Positions 1 to 11,288 are shown, counted from the first letter of the stretch. The stretch: DNA of 64,000 nt from Pachyseris speciosa (GCA_016490735.1 JAEMWC010000121.1:42501-106500); one strand, 5' to 3'. A program made the numbers and translations. Notes: generated by a model from the sequence alone, not told the origin.

Positions 1-334
1 TTACTTATGAACTTCTAAAGAAACTGTCTGAACGGAAATGAAGTCAACGTTTAGGAATCCGTCATACTAACATTACAGATTACAGAGGTCCGCCATATGT
101 CATACTGGGGAGTTACCGGTAACATTGGAAGTCGGTAGTGGGGAGCCATAGACCTTATTTCAAAATGGCAGCCAATTTATTGTTCTTTTGTTTGCATGTT
201 AATTAGCCATCTTTACCTCATTTTCAAAATTCTTTTGTATTTTGTACATGTTGACGAGACAAAGAGGGATAATTAACATAGAACAAAAGAATAATAGATT
301 GGCCGCCATTTTGGATGAAGTTGTATAGGTAATA
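1..334. other. No gene seen
   Basis: AT-rich sequence with a short inverted similarity: AGGGATAATTAACATAGAACAAAAGAA near 262-291 against ATTGTTCTTTTGTTTGC near 177-196, each beside a GGC/GCC-containing AAATGGC or GCCATTTT. It may be a small TIR element of about 150 bp, but no clear target duplication was found. Confidence 0.3.
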
Positions 335-568
335 TTGGAGAATTATGAGGAAATGTTGAAGAGAAAATACCCTCGATTAAGCGCCAGACCTCAAATAAAG
401 ACTAATAACCAAACCTACCAGTCCAAAAAGAATTATGACACCAATTTCCCGGTGTCATCAGTATTCGAGCTACTAAACGTTTTATTAAGAGGCAGAGTTT
501 ATAAGGACTCAACCGTAGATAAGTGGTTGCTATCGCACTACAGCAAAGCCAATGGCAACTTAGCCTAA
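335..568 (+). CDS. Possible terminal exon of an unknown gene
   Basis: I do not recognise this. An open frame of about 77 codons runs to a TAA at 566-568 and has a mixed, protein-like composition: a basic N-terminal part with KRKYPRL, then SSVFELLNVLLRG and a WLLSHYSK stretch that could be helical. The frame has no ATG at its head, and the sequence just before it (TTGTATAG at 323-330) resembles a splice acceptor, so it would be a last exon of a gene that starts left of the window. No polyadenylation signal is obvious just downstream. It could equally be a chance frame. Confidence 0.25.
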   Translation: MENYEEMLKRKYPRLSARPQIKTNNQTYQSKKNYDTNFPVSSVFELLNVLLRGRVYKDSTVDKWLLSHYSKANGNLA

Positions 569-676
569 GTGGATTTTTGAGCTTTTACCCTTGCGTTTTA
601 TGGCTCTCTCGTAGCTCTTAATCATTCCTCTAGCTCTTGTAAGACTCGATACTTCCGTGATTACAGTTCACTTTTA

Positions 677-865
677 TTTTATGTCAGAATGATTATGAAA
701 ATCATATATTTGAATTAAGCAGTAGTGAAAATAAAGCCTGAAAACAATTCACGATTGTACAGGAGTCGAACCCACGACCTCTACGATACCGGTGCAGTGC
801 TCTACCAAAGGAGCTAACAAGCCAACTGGGAGCTGTTCATTTTGTTGAATCGTAATATACCCACG
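677..865 (-). mobile_element. tRNA-derived SINE, family B, copy 1
   Basis: On the minus strand this is a pol III SINE. The tRNA-like head lies at 753-824: acceptor-like GGCTTGT pairs with a near match of ACAAGCC, the A box is TTAGCTCCTTTGG and the B box GGTTCGACTCC. The anticodon-loop position reads CCGGTAT, so threonine-like GGT, but position 33 is C rather than T, which argues against a working tRNA. The body continues with TTCAGGCTTTATTTTCACTAC and a tail containing ATATATGATTTTCAT. Related copies lie at 20740-20905, 46560-46830 and, without the head, 10062-10262. Confidence 0.7.
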
Positions 866-868
866 AGT

Positions 869-3770
869 ATTTCAATAAAATGCAATCATTTACAGCAAGA
901 AGATAATTGTGTCAAAATGATAAAACTGTTGATCATTTAACTAACTTGGGCTCGAATTGAAGCTAGGTTACAAGCTAATGTTAATGAGGAATAAAGTAGC
1001 TAAACTCCACAGCTTAAAGAAATACTCAAATAGTATCGGTCGTAAAAAAGAGTCTAACTTTGCTTCGCTTAGAACTATAGTGTCTCCATTATATGTTATT
1101 CAATTATAAGGTACATAACAGATCATTCCACGCTTTCTAAACCTAATGACTGTAATTCATCTCTTTTAGTACGTTCTCCAGTTACTTTAAATTGTGGATA
1201 ATTCTTATTCAGGGCAGCATCGTTTGAAAGATGCATACCAATTGTCAAGCCATGGCCAGACAAAAGGGTTTCTGTAGGCTCCAGGGTTCTGGGGCTGAGC
1301 AAACCGTGCCTCAATCTCCAGTTGCAATCAACCAAAGTGTATGCTTGTCTGAGTCTCGAAAATTTTGAAGGCTGTGGGGTTGGGAATTGGGATTGCTGAA
1401 TTTATCTCAGGGAAACTGATATCATTGTGTACAGCGGCAATTCCTGGTATTGCAACACTTTGTATGTTAGCGTATTTAAGCCTTCCGTGTCAATTGATGT
1501 TCCACTCACCTTTAGTTCTTCATACCTGACATAGAATAAAAAAAATTCTGCGTGAATACTTTGATGTGCGTTATTGCTGTCATCGTTTCTATCGGTCTGC
1601 AAAACATTTTACCTCATTTGATAAAGCATAATCCAGAACCATCTAACAGTTTCCAATGGAACAATTAAAGAAAGCAAGACCGAAAATCGTTATCATTGTA
1701 AGACCAAGTTTTGGTTTGTTACAAGATAAGATGGAGATCAACAATTTTTCTTATTGCTGCGGAGCGAGCGTAGCGAGCGATCAGCAACATAATCAGGATT
1801 TAAGAAGAATAGAAGGAAAAATAGTAGGGAGTATGAATTCTTGAATTCATCACTTTTTACCAGAATGCATTGCATTTAACCAGAGTGCATTGCGCCACGA
1901 ACAACACGAGGATGTCACACCGTCTTTTTGCTTGCAAGATTAGTGTTTATGTTTTGCTTTGATTTACCTATAATACGATGTCAAGGGGATTGTTCTTGAC
2001 TTTCACAACTCTTGCTTTTGTTAATTCAGTATGTGAAAGTTTGTAAATCTGGACGATTAATTGTTGGTGACATCTTAATTTTAAACTTAGTATGTCATTT
2101 CTTAGTAGTCTCACCTCCTTGGTCGAATTCTTAAATGAAGAGAAATCGTCGTTGCTTAAGTTTGTAGAATATTAAAACAAACGAAAACCCTACAACACGC
2201 TAATTTCATATATGCAGCGATCTATTCCTTTTCATCCAAACACGAATTTAAGCTAAAGCTTTAGCATTTTCACACATCGCGATGGACACGTCCTTGACAC
2301 AGTCTGTCAACATTCTAGAGACGTTTAATGCATACCAGTACATAATTTATAAGTTAGATTTCTGCTCCTACAATTTCCACATCTTTCAATTTTCGTGATC
2401 TGGTAAAGGGAAGGTTCAGTGATGTGTATCGTTGTATGTCCAAACATAGTTCAAATCACAATGTGCTTTGTCGTCAAGATCTCTTGTCACACCTCGTCAT
2501 CGATTCGTCATCATACATGAAGTTGATACATACAAGGACAAATTCCCCACGATTTGACAGTACTTTAAGAAATAAAGGTTAATGTAAGTCTTGGAACGGG
2601 CAGGTAGATGAATCACTGCGTAAAGTATGTCACTATCAACAGAATGTGCCCCAGCATTACTATCTTTTAGATACCCTAGTCTATTTTTAGAGTCCTAGTG
2701 AGGTAATGATATTTAACAAGAAGACAACTTATGCATCAAAGGCAATTAGGCGGTTAAGCAAGCTAATTAAATAAGAGTTGAAAAAGCATATTGGGGTATT
2801 TTAGCTATGGTTTGAAAAGCATGTGTCAGAACATGTGACGAGATCTCAGTGGAAACGTGATTCCTGTGGTTATCTAATGAAAACATAAAAAAAGCTTCGC
2901 TTTAATTTAGAAGAGTACTCTTCTCATCACCTCTGAAGTGTGGTATATAGGGAGTGTTTCAGAGTGTTGGAACTGACGACTGGTAAGCTACTTTGCATGC
3001 AAAAAGAAACGCTGATCTCTTGATAGATTTTCAGTGTTGGTTTGCTGTACGAAAGACCGTTAAGAACAAGAGGCTAGCACTGGTCCTCGCCCGTTTTGTT
3101 AACAATTCAGCCACTATCGGTCAGTTATTGTGTGAGAATTTTTTAAGGGCTCATTTCGTTGCAAGACGACTTTCTAGACTTTAATTATTTCCATAAGTTC
3201 TCCCAGTTTGCAGTTTTCAATAGGAAAAAAAGCTATTAGCTTTCCTTTTCACTAAGGCGTTAAACGACGACGTCGGTTCGTTGCAGAGATACGAGCGGAT
3301 AGCATGGGTTCGTATAGCCAATCACACTGCTGGAATTGTAATATCTTTAGTCACGTTTTAATCTCCAAGATGGATAAATATTGGGCCTCACACTAAAGGG
3401 GCCATGTCGTGGTGATTTGTATGGAGTTATTTTAAACCAAAGACCCTCAAATACCATTGCTTATAACTAAAATGCCCTTAGAACACCAAAACAAAGATAT
3501 CATGCTATTCTCTCAAAAGGGGAAGTTATTTTTTGGCTATTTTTTTCCGCAGCACAGCCTGAGAAGAAGTTGAAAAAAGTGGCCCAATTTTTTCAATTTC
3601 CAATCCATTTCAATCTGTGCCATCCTAAGCTAAAGAGGCTTATTTATAGTTTTGCTAAATTGGTAAAATAATTTTAAACAAAACTAAACCATTATTTTTG
3701 TTTCGTTGCTTCGAATACAAATCTCAGCTTTTCAAAGTAATATTAAAACTCGTGACATAGCTCCTTCAAG
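869..3770. other. No gene seen; weak promoter-like spot near 2943
   Basis: About 2.9 kb of AT-rich sequence. A GC-biased hairpin sits at 1757-1792 (GAGCGAGCGTAGCGAGCGAT). Around 2943-2950 a TATATAGG stretch is followed about 35 bp later by GACTG and a donor-like GTAAGC, which could be a TATA promoter with a short first exon. Nothing else could be supported as coding. Confidence 0.3.
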
Positions 3771-3772
3771 TA

Positions 3773-3930
3773 CGGTGGCTCATAAGTGCCATGCAAATAT
3801 TGTGATTTTTTTCTCATTTTAGCGACTTTTTTAGCAACTTTTTTAGCGACTTTTTAGCGACATTTTTAGCGACTTTTTCAGCGACTTTTTTAGCGACTTT
3901 TTCAGCAACTTTTTTAGCGGGCTCAAGTTG
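3773..3930. repeat. Left arm: TIR with 12-bp AGCGACTTTTTT minisatellite
   Basis: After about 44 bp of unique TIR, the unit AGCGACTTTTTT and variants (AGCAAC, 11-13 bp) repeat about nine times from 3817 to 3920, then GCGGGCTCAAGTTG closes the arm. Confidence 0.85.
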
Positions 3931-4093
3931 AACAGCGACTGACTGTTAAGTTGAAATTCGTGCACGTGGTTGAAACAGGAAGAGCAGAGCCGATCATGAT
4001 GATTTTCTTTATATTCGGCGTTATTTGTTTTCCAATTTCTTCCGTGGAAGCTGTCATGCCCGAGTACTTGCCGGTAAAATCGAGCGGTTAGCA

Positions 4094-4985
4094 GTGTTAA
4101 AAAAGGGGGTTAGATAGGCCTGCGCGACTCCCACTCGCGTGTTTTTAGCCTTGAAGCTATATTTTTCCTCTAACGAGTATGTCTTTCAGGAAACGCCCTC
4201 TCTTGTAGGATATAAGTGGCGGTTCCTTAAATATTTCTCTGAGCGTCGGTTGTTTCTCAATAAAATGCCATTTGTTCATGAGGATTTCTTTTAAGTTTGG
4301 CACTGATGGGTGATATTGTGTTACAAACGGCAAGATTCGTTTGTTTTCTTTCTCTTTTTGTCGGAGGGCTTGTTTCCTGTTTTGAAACTTTACTTCTGAG
4401 AGGTTTCTTTGGATGAAGGCTTTAGGGTAACCTCTATCAACAAGGTGTGTTTTGAAATTTTCTAGTTTCTCTTCAAATATTGTTTTAGAAGAGTTTGTCC
4501 TCAGAAGTCTTAAAGCCTCTCCTTTCACAAATCCCCTCCTAACACCGGATGGGTGACAGGATGAGAAATGTGTATATTGAAATGTCTCAGTAGGCTTGAA
4601 GTGGGTTCGCACATCAAGAACTGATGTTGTTTCGAATCTTGCACCTTTGTATATGGTGGTGTCCAAGAAAGTTATTCCAGTTTATGAAACTTCAGCCGTG
4701 AATTTAATTGTAGAGTGGTGTTTGTTTGCTTTCTCAATGAACTATGTTACATCTCCTCTGTTTGTGTTCCAGAGGGAAAAAATGTCGTCTATGTAGCGTT
4801 TCCAAACGAGCGGTTTAATCACGCTTTGGCTTATAATTTCTGTTTCGACTTTTGCCATGAAGATATTGGCGAAGGCAACAGCCATTTTCGTCCCCATAGC
4901 AGTTCCATGTGTTTGGAGATGATCTCGTCCGTTAAATTGGAACGAATTTTCTTGCAAAATAAGCCTTAGCGCTTCTTGAAGCTGT
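4094..4985 (-). pseudogene. PLE reverse transcriptase fragment, copy 1
   Basis: Minus-strand coding remnant of a Penelope-like RT. Reading down from about 4957 there are the motif-B region HGTAMGTKMAVAFANIFM and the catalytic YIDDIFSLW; then, in another stretch ending at 4157, the C-terminal half of the RT with FETTSVLDVRTHFKP and PTLREIFKEPPL. The frame is broken between 4742 and 4666, and motif A is missing because homology with the other copy (33239-34398) stops at 4985. Both copies end in the same stop and the same 3' flank, so neither keeps a GIY-YIG domain. It lies inside the TIR element 3773-5270. Not functional as it stands. Confidence 0.9.
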
Positions 4986-5078
4986 ACTTCAGTGAATTCC
5001 AGCAGATATTAAGAGTACCGTAAGAGTTATTTACCTCGTTGATTTCCAATTCGAGGTCCGCCATCTTCTATTGAGAAG

Positions 5079-5270
5079 CAACTTGAGCCCGCATTACAAC
5101 GGTCGCTAGATCGCTAAAAAAGTCGCTAAAAAGTCGCTAAAAAAGTCGCTGAAAAAGTTGCTAAAAAAGTCGCTAAAAAAGTCGCTAAAAAAGTCGCTAA
5201 AAAAGTCACTAAAAAAGTTGCTAAAATGATAATAAAATCACAATATTTGCATGGCACTTATGAGCCACCG
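5079..5270. repeat. Right arm: inverted copy of the minisatellite TIR
   Basis: CAACTTGAGCCCGC at 5079-5092 mirrors the inner end of the left arm, then about ten AAAAAAGTCGCT units follow, then the unique TIR ending at 5270. The two arms differ slightly in unit number, as tandem arrays do. Confidence 0.85.
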
Positions 5271-5512
5271 TAGTAAAGGACCAATGCACTTCTTAGATTT
5301 TTCATTTCTTTTTTAATATTTATTATTATTTTTTCATCTTCTTGGTTGACAGTGCTGTTGTATCTAAGGATACAGATGAATACTGAGATAAGAGATAGGG
5401 ACCGTTAGATAGGAGTACAAGTACCACTTTCCAAGTCTAGTGGGCGTGCTTTAGACAATCACTTGTGACTTCAATATCTCCCTATCTGCTGGTAAGCAAT
5501 TAGGAAGAGTAA

Positions 5513-5752
5513 GGGTCGGTTATTAAAACATAGTTTAGACAGTGTTCAACAAAACCGCGTTCTAAGCCATTTTCAATTTTGCCAACAATCATATTCCAAA
5601 CATTTTCTGATGCTGATGGTAACAAGAAGGCATGCATCACAGGCTAGAAAGCAATTTATCTACTTAAAATAAACCACTTACAAACAGATTTGTAGGCCCA
5701 ATGATTGTCTTAAGCCGCGGCCTAAGTTAGACTTTGTTTAAATAACCGACCC
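5513..5752. mobile_element. MITE, TAA target duplication
   Basis: GGGTCGGTTATTAAAACA at 5513 is mirrored by TTTAAATAACCGACCC ending at 5752, with TAA immediately outside each end (5510-5512, 5753-5755). A 3-bp TAA/TTA duplication and a G-rich start fit non-autonomous PIF/Harbinger-like elements. 240 bp, no coding capacity. Confidence 0.75.
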
Positions 5753-7231
5753 TAAGGGTTCTGGTTTGAAAATGGTAAGTCGTACTGCCCGAACTCGCAT
5801 TCAATCTCGATGTCGTACTCCTGATGAAAATCTAAAGGCCATATTTATTTTGCCACTTGTCTCACCTTTGAGGTGCACGTGATGCAGCATCGTGTATCGA
5901 CCAATCATTTGCGCTGGCCGCGTGAGACTAAGTTGTCTTTCTGTTATCCTATTAACGAATCACAAAGAACGTAGAGAAGGGAGGCTTGTAATTTTTACTT
6001 AATATTGCTAAGCATGCTAACCATAAGAAGTGGCGCTTTCTACTTACAATGCCTGGTGAGCATCTTTGATGAGAGACAGAAATGGGATAAAATAGATATG
6101 GTACGGATTTTGTCGCCATATTGTTTCGAAGGGAATGAGGTGGAATGGCGAAATTTGATCAAAAGCTATCCTTGTTTATCCTGTTTGGATTACTGTCAAA
6201 ACCTGATGCGCGACGACAAAAGAAAATTATGCGGCGCATTTTTATAAGTTTCTCTTTTGCGCAAAAACGAGAAATAACTACCACAAAACTGAAAAGACAG
6301 AACTGAACTCTCTTATCTGCAAAATAATTCTCTGCCTTCTGACATCGAATCAGCTTTCCCCCGTTGGACTGTCAATCGCGGGTGCCTGGTTTATATACGC
6401 TTTCAATAGCCCGTGTCATTTATTCATAAAAAAAGCTACAGTAGCAAAAAGGTTGATATTACATATTCACAAACCTCACGTATAAATCGTCATCCTCTCC
6501 TCCCCAACTCCAGAAGCGGTTAGGAAAGCCATTCACTTTGCGAAAATGCTCTCTCCAGAAACCTTCTACGCCTCCAAACAAGGTCTTGTACTTTAACCTA
6601 AGAGAAAGAACAAATTATTTGGATCAAAAAATTCCTCCAAAGATTTGCCCCTGCGGTACTTGTTCTAAAGTCCCGTCCACTCTAACCAGCAAAAACTTTA
6701 AAATGGCGTTTTGGCCTTGAAAACACACACATAAACTGTGTTTCGTCTATATTTATCGTTTTTGCGTCTTTTTCACCGCTCGCAATGAAATGCTGCTCTG
6801 GCCCCCAAAGGCCTAAATCTATGGTAATCCATGCGCAGATTGCTTCTGTCACGTCAGCGTCTTCAAAAAGTTTCTCATACACTGTATTCCGTATTTACGT
6901 ATTCACTAAAGCTCAACTGACAGCTCGCCGAAAACGTTGTTTAGAGTGAACAGAAGGCCAAACCTTGGGACGAAAATTGGACCACTGCGGGTATAAAGCC
7001 TGTCATTTGCTTTGTTAGTTGTTTTCAGCGCGGTTATCAGCAATCTCGTTGCCAGGGTCTCTCCACGAGGTTCTGTTATCAGGTGCTTTTTATTTTCAAC
7101 ACTAGTTAGTTCGCATAAAGAAAGCATTAATTTGGAGGACGTAAGCTTAATTATATCATGTTTAAATATGTGACTGATCATCGCAGTATAATCATTACTT
7201 AAGCAAAATCGTCAATGGTTTGAATCCAGGA
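5753..7231. other. No gene seen
   Basis: A frame at 6017-6247 starts with a true ATG and runs 76 codons, but it has no splice signals, family motif or context, so I do not call it. The rest is unremarkable AT-rich sequence. Confidence 0.3.
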
Positions 7232-7342
7232 GTCATATACATACATTATCATACATCACATTATTTACCCTCGGATTTTAGAGTAGCTTGTGCAGCTCAT
7301 ATCTCCGAGCATTTAATCATCAGATGAGAGATAGACCATCAC
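7232..7342 (-). mobile_element. SINE family A, 3' end only
   Basis: Matches the 3' part of the full SINE at 18275-18655: TTATTTACCCTCGGATTTTA through AGATAGACCATCACA, with a degenerate TATG-type tail at 7232-7258. It stops at 7342, exactly where the PLE begins, and the missing part is not found on the other side of the PLE. Confidence 0.75.
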
Positions 7343-7602
7343 AAGTGAAGCACGATCGTCCGGGTGAGTGTAGTCCTGAGAGGGACTGTTTGTGGTGACA
7401 TTGACTGACGTTTCCAAAACCTGAGCGGAAGTCATCATCAGAGTCAAGTGATTGGAGTAACGTCAGGAGATGGTATAAGTACTCTGGTCGTTGATGTGAT
7501 TGGTCAACGAGGTCATGATGTTATTGGTTGTCTGTCAGTTAAGCCGTGATGTTATTGGCTGTGAAGATTGTAAACCGTGATTGGTGCGTTTCGAGCCGTC
7601 TT
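7343..7602 (-). repeat. Left inverted terminus of the PLE
   Basis: Inverted relative to 9802-10061 over its whole length with few mismatches. Contains GATGTTATTGG three times in variant form and, on the minus strand, a hammerhead-like core at 7408-7441. The first coding frame starts inside it. Confidence 0.85.
7408..7441 (-). ncRNA. Hammerhead-ribozyme-like core, left terminus
   Basis: On the minus strand: CTGATGA, a short stem-loop region containing CTTCCGCTCAGG, then GGAAACGTC. The CUGAUGA and GAAAC boxes match the conserved hammerhead core. Stem II looks weak (GAC against a TTG side), so activity is doubtful. Confidence 0.5.
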
Positions 7603-9794
7603 AACGACCGTCACAGAAGACTGAACCGTTACAACGACAAACTACAGAAACGATTTGACCAACTAAAACAACTTGTACCGACTAACTTACTTGACGTTGT
7701 ACGAAACATTGCCGACCGACGAGCTAAGAAAACAACTGAACAATGCCGCACTAAGACACAACTAAAACTAACTCAACTACAACGTACTAAAGACAAAAAA
7801 CGACACAAAACAGACGCCAACTGGGTCAGGAATATCTCTTCCCGTCCCTTAGACAAGACTGAAACTCAGGTACTCTCTTACCGGACTTAAACACTCAGTG
7901 GCGCCTAAACGTATACCGACCGAGGACATTGTATCTAGTGTTGAGGCGGCTCTGTCTCGTCAAAGAGAACTATCAGAACTGACCAAGGATAACATCAGAA
8001 GTAGAATAGCTTCTACTATACAATCATCCTCTCTCACAGACAATAACCTGACTAGAGACGAACGACGAGCACTTAAACGACTGAAAAACGACAATGACAT
8101 TGTTAAAATTCCCGCTGACAAAGGACGTGTTACTGTTGTTATGGACAAGAAAGACTATCACGACAAAATGGACGCGCTTGTCAACGAGAAACAGACTTAC
8201 GAACTACTTAAACGAGACCCGACGCCAGCACTTCAACGAAAACTCAACGGCTAACTACTTTCACTTAAGAAAGCTGACGTTATTGACATTCGACGCTACA
8301 ACAGACTGAGCCACAACCACCAGACGTGCCACAACCACCGAAACTTTACTGACTGCCCAACTACACAAACCCAACATACCTATGCGACCCATAGTCTCGT
8401 TCTGTGGTACGCCGACTTACCAACTGTCTAAATACCTGACTACTATACTGAAACCACTGACTGACGAGTCACGACACAAACTACAGTCGACTGAAAACTT
8501 TATTGACGCCATTAAGATAGCACAAGAACCTGACGACTACAAACTAGTGTCTTTTGATGTGAAATCACTGTTCACCAGTATTCCACTCCAACTGGCTCTA
8601 GATTGAACTGAGGCCGCCATCAAGAACTCCACGTTACAACTGCCACTACCAAAAGACGACTTAATGGACTTACTGAACCTTTGCCTTACGCCTACCTACT
8701 TTCAGTACAACAGCAAACACTACAAACAATTGCACTGGACAGCTATGGGCTCACCAGTTTCCGTTGTTGTAGAAGAGATCGTCATGCAAAACATCGAGGA
8801 ACAAGCCCTTGCGACTTACGAACGAACGCTACCGCTCTGGCTACGTTACGTCGACGACACTTTCACAGCTGTACACAAAGACGAAATCGACGATTTTCAC
8901 GAACACCTCAACAGACAGAACGCCTTCATACAGTTTACCAAGGAGATCGAGGAAAATGATAAGATACCTTTTCTAGACTGCCTTGTTAGCCGTGACAACA
9001 ACAGACTATAGACGACAGTTTACAGAAAACCCACACACACTGACAGACTACTTGACGAATCATCTTACAACCCTACTTCACACAAAGCAACGACAATACG
9101 GACCTTAACGAGACGAGCGCAACTAGTTTGCAACTCAAGCGACAGTTTAGCAGACGAACGCAAATACTTAGACAAAGTTTTCAGTAAGAACAACTACAAC
9201 CGCGACTTTGTTAGACGCAACACTTACAGGACAGAACCAAACGCTACGAACTCTAACCCGACACCAGTCACTACAGCGACTATACCATACATCAAAGGAA
9301 CTTCTGAGACCATTGCACGGATACTACAACCTTACAATATCCGTGTCGCTCACATACCCATCACAACTTTACGACAATTATTGACGAACGTTAAGGACAA
9401 AGACGAACCAAAGGACAGACAGGGAGCAGTTTACAAGATCGAATGCTGCGACTGTCATGCCACTTATATCGGTGAGACTGGCAGAAATTTGAACGTAAGA
9501 CTGACTGAACACAAACGAGCGACGAGAAATGGTGACATCAACAATAACATTGCTGAGCACCATTTACTGACAAACCACACAATCGACTGGGACTCTGCTA
9601 AATGCATTACCTACTGTACTAACTACCACCAACGGATCGCACTCGAAAGTTGGTTTACTAACTTAGAGCAGACACCACAGAACCGTTGTCAACAGCTTCC
9701 CGCACCTTACAAACGACTTATTGATGATATCAACAACAGACAAACAATAGACACACCAACTAATTTGAGTAACAATACACCTACGAACATTTGA
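7546..9794 (+). pseudogene. PLE RT and GIY-YIG endonuclease, broken
   Basis: The coding region runs through three frames. 7546-7890 holds a basic N-terminal region (HRRLNRYNDKLQKRF). 7898-8254 holds the pre-RT region with IPADKGRVTVVMDK. From about 8360 a third frame carries PMRPIVSFCGTP, motif A SFDVKSLFTSIP, motif B WTAMGSPVSVVVEE, the catalytic YVDDTF and FLDCLV. It then reaches a C-terminal GIY-YIG nuclease, with VYKIECCDCHATYIGETGR at 9429-9485 and the expected downstream R, H and E residues. Damage: at least two frameshifts, a TGA at 8604-8606 and a TAG at 9009-9011. The order of domains and the Cys pair before YIG are those of endonuclease-bearing PLEs. It is a recent but dead copy. 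Confidence 0.93.
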
Positions 9795-9801
9795 CTAACA
9801 A

Positions 9802-10061
9802 AAGACGGATCGAAACGCACCAATCACGGTTTACAATCTTCACAGCCAATAACATCACGGCTTAACTGACAGACAACCAATAACATCACGACTTCGTTGA
9901 CCAATCACATCAACGACCAGAGTACTTATACCATTTCCTGACGTTACTCCAATCACTTGACTCTGATGATGACTTCCGCTCAGGTTGTGGAAACGTCGGT
10001 CAATGCCACCACAAACAGTCTATCTCAGGACTACACTCACCCGGACGGTCGTGCTTCACTT
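9802..10061 (+). repeat. Right terminus of the PLE
   Basis: Inverted partner of 7343-7602, in the sense orientation for the element, directly after the endonuclease stop. Carries the hammerhead-like core at 9963-9997. Confidence 0.85.
9963..9997 (+). ncRNA. Hammerhead-ribozyme-like core, right terminus
   Basis: CTGATGA at 9963-9969, a stem-loop region, then GAAAC at 9990-9994 followed by GTC. The spacing fits a type-I hammerhead of the PLE kind; stem II (GAC against GTG) has a mismatch, so self-cleavage may be weak or lost. Confidence 0.55.
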
Positions 10062-10262
10062 AGTTATGATTACTTAAGCAGTAGTGAAAATAGAGCCTGA
10101 AAAAATTCAGGCTTGTACGTACAAGCCTAAATTTTTTTCAGACTCTATTTTCACTACCGCTTTAGTAGTGTTCATAACTGCTATGATCAGTAACATATTT
10201 AATAACTAATCCGCAGTTCAAATATATGATTTTCATATATTCATTCTCATATATATCATGTT
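10062..10262. repeat. Palindrome of SINE family B tails
   Basis: Two SINE-B 3' parts face each other: GTAGTGAAAATAGAGCCTGA from 10081 and its mirror ending near 10162, centred on GTACGTAC at 10115-10122. The tRNA-like head is gone from both. The right copy continues with CAGTTCAAATATATGATTTT, as in the copy at 46581-46629. Confidence 0.75.
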
Positions 10263-11288
10263 TGACGGTCTATCGAATTCTAACTTCCACTACTGCGATT
10301 ATCATTTTTGGAATGTGCCATTTGGAATAACCAATGTGATTTAAATATAATTTCGCCATTAGGACAGTCAGATTTCTGATAGCTAGCATTAGTACTGTGA
10401 TTTTTATAAGCGGCAAAGCACATTTCTGGCCTAACGTCGTGGCCATATCAGTATTCTGTGTGAAAATGAAAGGTTTATCTTGTACTTTTTTTTGCATGTT
10501 GAGATTCGAAGTCAATCCATTGGGGACGGTGTTGTTTATGATCAAGCCGACGTGTTTTTAAAACCAAGGAAAGGAGTCTGCGACGAGCCCAAGTTAAGTC
10601 CCTAGACTGTGCTTTGTTGTGGTGCGTATCACATATAAGGACAATATTACATCCTCGTGTCTCTCAACCTCCCCCTCCCCCCCCCCCCCCCACATCCCGC
10701 CACACACACAAACACACACAGTGTAATTCTTCATTAGGGAGTCACTACAGCAACGGCATCAAAACGTCATTGTGAAGAAACACGTCTCGTTTATGTCACT
10801 AACTCGCGATTATTCCAAATAGATCAACTTGTAAAATGTCAGCGATCTATCCGGGAAATAAATTGCTGTGAACAACTAAGAGGCAAAGAAAAAGAAGAAG
10901 AAATTCGCATTCATGCATGCGTTCACGTTCACAAGACTTTGAATTTAGGCATTTCACTTGTTGTTTTGAAGAGACACCGTTGGCATCTCACTCCTTTCAA
11001 CTCAGAAAATCCGCGTTAATGGTGTGACGAGGAAACTTTCAGTGTCCGTCAATGCGGTTAAACAATCTGCTGACCAGTGCATAACGCTTGGGCACATATC
11101 TCGCATGCCACGAAATAGGATATGACGGTTTTAAAAGCGAAGAAAGACGGTCTAGCCTTAAGATCCCCAACTTAATTTCCGCTACTGGACGATAAAAGGT
11201 TGTTTTTAGGGGATGCCTAAGGGCATCCCCAATTTTTTTTCACGAAAGCGTGTGTATTTCCCTTGGGGATTACAACATCTAGTGAGGA
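10263..11288. other. No gene seen
   Basis: Contains a poly-C tract at 10665-10693 followed by CACACA-rich sequence, and a short hairpin GGGGATGCCTAAGGGCATCCCC at about 11210-11231. No supported coding. Confidence 0.3.

Larger units (their letters stand above)
3773..5270. mobile_element. TA-flanked TIR element with minisatellite arms and a captured PLE RT fragment
   Basis: The two ends are inverted copies: CGGTGGCTCATAAGTGCC opens at 3773 and its reverse complement closes at 5270, with TA directly outside both (3771-3772 and 5271-5272). TA duplications are the habit of Tc1/mariner-like elements; the superfamily is otherwise not shown. Each arm carries a degenerate 12-bp minisatellite. The interior holds no transposase but does hold a minus-strand PLE RT fragment at 4094-4985. 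I infer a non-autonomous element that acquired, or was invaded by, a retroelement fragment. Confidence 0.75.
7343..10061 (+). mobile_element. Complete but defective Penelope-like element with inverted termini
   Basis: A 2.7-kb element made of a 260-bp left terminus, an RT plus GIY-YIG coding region and a 260-bp right terminus that is the inverted copy of the left. The inner edges match at 7602 and 9802 and the outer edges at 7343 and 10061. PLEs are known to carry terminal repeats in direct or inverted order and to hold hammerhead motifs in them; both points are seen here. No clear target duplication was found. Confidence 0.9.

Noticed and set aside
753..824. tRNA-Thr-like gene on the minus strand
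   Set aside because: A and B boxes are present, but position 33 is C, the stem pairing is imperfect and SINE body and tail follow; it is a SINE head.
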